Assembly: GCA_903845455.1 (NCBI GenBank)
Contig: CAIMXN010000286.1
Location: 1 to 16,525, forward strand
Direction of reading: 5' to 3'
From: an uncultured beta proteobacterium
GTDB taxonomy: Bacteria; Pseudomonadota; Gammaproteobacteria; Burkholderiales; Burkholderiaceae
Length of the DNA: 16,525 bases
Part shown: piece after piece, positions 14,599-16,525 of the stretch
Numbering within the stretch: position 1 is the stretch's first letter
How the letters are laid out: every line of letters starts with the position of its first letter
Notes under the pieces: generated by a model
Told to the model about the DNA's origin: nothing
Seen by the model: only the letters and a program-made list of their open reading frames with translations
The model's database searches: none
Made by a program: the position numbers and the translations under genes

Positions 14599-15480
14599 AT
14601 GTTTAGTTATCGCCATGCGTTTCATGCGGGCAGTCATGCCGATATTCTGAAGCATTTGACTTTGATTCATTTAGTTGAATATCTCCAAGAAAAACTGGGC
14701 GCTCTCACAATCGTTGATACCCATGCTGGAGCTGGCATCTATAGCTTGACGGATGGCTTTGCAACCGTAAGTAAAGAAGCAGATGGTGGTATTTTTCGTC
14801 TTATCAAATACGCTGATCAATGTAAAGCCTCCGGAATAGGGATTGGTATTCAAAACTATCTTGACTGTATCCAGGCCGATAATACGGCTGAACAGATCAC
14901 CCTATACCCTGGGTCCCCTTTTATCTTAGCGCGCATGCTCAGACCACAAGATCGCCTCAAACTCTTTGAACTCCACCCCAAAGAAATCGATATCCTCCGT
15001 CATAACGTCAATCAACTAAAACAAGTTAAACAAATTGATGTTTACGCCGAAGATAGTTTTGCAAGGCTTAAGGGTCTACTTCCTCCACCAAGCAGAAGAG
15101 GCTTAGTCTTAATTGATCCCTCATATGAAGATAAGCAGGATTACCGTTATCTTGAAACGGCGATGGCAGAGGCTTTAGAGCGCTTTGCAACGGGTTGCTA
15201 TGCAATCTGGTATCCCATTCTCTCCAGAAGAGAGTCTGCCTCATTACCAGATCGCATGAAAAAAATTGCGGCAAGTCATAAACGCTCTTGGCTACATACA
15301 GAATTACGCGTTGAGAATGCTCCTGGTGAGCGACGCCTGCAGGCCAGCGGAATGTTTGTGATCAATCCACCCTGGACACTCGAGAAACATTTAAGCGAAG
15401 CCTTACCAACCCTTGTGAAAGCTTTAAGTCTTGATAGTGGCGCTGAATATTTACTGAAAAGTTTTGAGGCTAAACCTTAA
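14599..15480 (+). CDS. rlmJ: 23S rRNA (adenine-2030-N6)-methyltransferase
   Basis: This 293-residue SAM-dependent enzyme methylates N6 of A2030 in 23S rRNA. The N-terminus MFSYRHAFHAGSHADILKH is the highly specific RlmJ (YhiR) opening. IVDTHAGAGIY (about 38-48) is the SAM-binding motif I, LFELHPKE provides the acidic motif II region, and LIDPSYEDKQDY holds the motif IV D173-P174-S175-Y176. The second residue of the usual PP pair is Ser, still compatible with the D/N-P-x-Y rule for N6-adenine methylation. Length is close to the E. coli protein (about 280). It follows the PAP2 gene by 6 bp and is likely cotranscribed, though its housekeeping role has no clear link to envelope genes. Its stop lies 2 bp from the convergent SOUL gene. 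Confidence 0.95.
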   Translation: MFSYRHAFHAGSHADILKHLTLIHLVEYLQEKLGALTIVDTHAGAGIYSLTDGFATVSKEADGGIFRLIKYADQCKASGIGIGIQNYLDCIQADNTAEQITLYPGSPFILARMLRPQDRLKLFELHPKEIDILRHNVNQLKQVKQIDVYAEDSFARLKGLLPPPSRRGLVLIDPSYEDKQDYRYLETAMAEALERFATGCYAIWYPILSRRESASLPDRMKKIAASHKRSWLHTELRVENAPGERRLQASGMFVINPPWTLEKHLSEALPTLVKALSLDSGAEYLLKSFEAKP

Positions 15481-15482
15481 AC

Positions 15483-16112
15483 TTACTGATCCCGTACCTC
15501 TATCATTACCTCGTTGCGCCTTAAGAAAGGTAAAGTCCAAGGTGGGTTGTAACGTGCAAAATTAGGTAAACCTAGAACCTGCAAATTCTTGGACTGAATC
15601 CATCTCTCTAGCTCTGCCGTTTTTTCTTTTACTTTTTCTTCGTTATAGAAACCAGAAAAACTGATGACTGCTTTTTTAGTAGCGGGGACTTCACGCAATT
15701 GCACTTTTGCATCAAGAGGCTGTGGCAAGCTTGCCAAAGTATATTGGGAAGGCATCACAAAAGAAACTGTTGAAATGGTTTGATTCGACTCAATTCCAAC
15801 AGGTGCAGTCATGGCAATTGTTATGCTTTTTTCTTCGAGGCCAACTGGGGTAGTCATTGGAATCTTTTCATTGAGCCGATTTTTTCCAAAAATATAAGCT
15901 GCAATTAAGCGAAATCCTTGGCTAGATGCCACATCCATATCACCTTCAACCTTGACCTCCGCTAGTATTAAAGGGGCGTAAGCCCTTAATTCAAATGGTG
16001 GGACATTTTCTAATACGGTGTATTTTGGTTCTTCAGTTGCCATGACTGCGCCTGTAAGGAAAAAAGCGATGGTGAATAAACATGCGCGACGAGTCAAATA
16101 TAAATCTATCAA
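15483..16112 (-). CDS. SOUL haem-binding-family protein, exported
   Basis: The core from KYTVLENVPPFELRAYAPLILAEV through FRLIAAYIFGKN, EKIPMTTPVG, ITIAMTAPVG, FVMPSQYTL and a terminal WTLPFLRRNEVMIEV is a textbook SOUL/HBP domain. Family members bind haem or other tetrapyrroles weakly; the bacterial role is unknown. The true start is uncertain. No ATG precedes the clear signal-peptide sequence TRRACLFTIAFFLTGAVMA (predicted cut before TEEP). In-frame options are GTG at 16175, which overlaps the upstream gene by 59 bases, TTG at 16112, four bases after that gene's stop, or TTG at 16097, which gives the most compact signal peptide. I chose 16112 (209 residues). A start at the ATG 16043 would lose the signal and make it cytosolic. 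Confidence 0.85.
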   Translation of the reverse strand: MIDLYLTRRACLFTIAFFLTGAVMATEEPKYTVLENVPPFELRAYAPLILAEVKVEGDMDVASSQGFRLIAAYIFGKNRLNEKIPMTTPVGLEEKSITIAMTAPVGIESNQTISTVSFVMPSQYTLASLPQPLDAKVQLREVPATKKAVISFSGFYNEEKVKEKTAELERWIQSKNLQVLGLPNFARYNPPWTLPFLRRNEVMIEVRDQ

Positions 16113-16116
16113 AGAT

Positions 16117-16525
16117 TCACCATTGCGACTGGAGAGTAAAACCTTGAGCGTTATAACTAAGATGTGTAGTGACACCGACTGGCAGGGTTAGCTTTTCTGT
16201 TTGATGGCCGAATGGCAATCCCATCAAGATCGGAATACTAGTTGTAAGCCTGGCACGAATCGCTTCAATTGCACTTACAAGACTATAACCTCGATCATTA
16301 TCGTAGAGGCGATACGCTGAAAATCCACCTAACAGAATCGCACTTTGATTGCCCAGAATTCCAGCATCCAATAACTGCATCAACATGCGCTCTACACGAT
16401 AAGGATGCTCATTAACATCCTCTAAAAATAAAATGCCACCTTGGGTTTGAATTGATGACGGCATGTAAGGTGTACCGACTAGTCCAGTCAAGACAGTTAA
16501 ATTACCACCCCAGAGCATTCCAGAA
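16117..16525 (-). CDS. ldcA: LD-carboxypeptidase, peptidase family S66 (C-terminal part, 5' end outside window)
   Basis: The open frame enters from the right edge and ends with TGA at 16119-16117. About 136 residues are visible. GGNLTVLTGLVGTPYMP, then GGILFLEDVNEHPYRVERML, ILLGGFSAY and GLPFGHQTEKLTLPVG match the C-terminal domain of S66 serine peptidases (LdcA, MccF). The Glu of LEDVNEHPYR and the His of LPFGH are the expected catalytic Glu and His of the Ser-Glu-His triad; the serine would lie upstream, off the window. LdcA removes the terminal D-Ala from murein tetrapeptides during cytoplasmic wall recycling. The next gene (SOUL) starts at or inside its end, so the two are probably cotranscribed. 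Confidence 0.9.
   Translation of the reverse strand, partial: SGMLWGGNLTVLTGLVGTPYMPSSIQTQGGILFLEDVNEHPYRVERMLMQLLDAGILGNQSAILLGGFSAYRLYDNDRGYSLVSAIEAIRARLTTSIPILMGLPFGHQTEKLTLPVGVTTHLSYNAQGFTLQSQW

Noticed and set aside
1..16525. Mobile elements, CRISPR arrays, toxin-antitoxin or defence genes, tRNA or rRNA
   Set aside because: No repeat-spacer array, transposase, integrase, inverted-repeat ends or cloverleaf sequence was seen; gene order and composition look like a native chromosome throughout.

Overview
The window looks like the chromosome of a small-genome betaproteobacterium, most likely a Burkholderiaceae freshwater lineage such as Polynucleobacter. This rests on recalled gene order and protein style (a formate-dehydrogenase accessory cluster with DUF3305/DUF3306 proteins, a GT9 with a four-cysteine C-terminus) and on moderate-to-low GC with dense, short-gapped operons. 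No database search was possible, so the genus is an inference. There is no rRNA, tRNA, CRISPR array, insertion sequence or phage gene, and no gene-free stretch over 300 bases.

Region 1 (1-4583, minus strand). One tightly packed transcription unit reads mrp/apbC (Fe-S carrier ATPase), DUF3305, DUF3306, a 696-residue multi-cluster ferredoxin, then a TorD-family chaperone that leaves the window. Junctions are 6 bp, a 1-base TAATG overlap, 11 bp and a 4-base ATGA overlap. In relatives this set sits just upstream of a twin-arginine, molybdenum or tungsten formate dehydrogenase. The cluster probably assembles that enzyme and/or carries its electrons. The large ferredoxin is the most intriguing protein here: its N-terminal part resembles a shrunken HdrA.

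Region 2 (4731-6661, minus strand). A PhoU-like DUF47 protein and a PiT phosphate transporter form a two-gene unit, preceded by a small copper chaperone, CopZ. CopZ is divergent from copA (6731-9001, plus), a P1B-type Cu(+) ATPase, across a 69-bp shared control region.

Region 3 (9032-15480). A minus-strand DUF3047 lipoprotein is divergent from a plus-strand run: a GT39/ArnT-like membrane glycosyltransferase, an LPG-synthase-TM/flippase-like membrane protein, a GT9 (heptosyltransferase-family) enzyme, a PAP2 lipid phosphatase and rlmJ (23S rRNA m6A methyltransferase). The first four look like an envelope glycan or lipid-carrier pathway whose product is unknown. A pair of mutually exclusive hairpins lies just before the flippase-like gene.

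Region 4 (15483-16525, minus strand). A peptidase-S66 LD-carboxypeptidase (5' end outside the window) is followed by an exported SOUL haem-binding-family protein, which ends 2 bp from the end of rlmJ.
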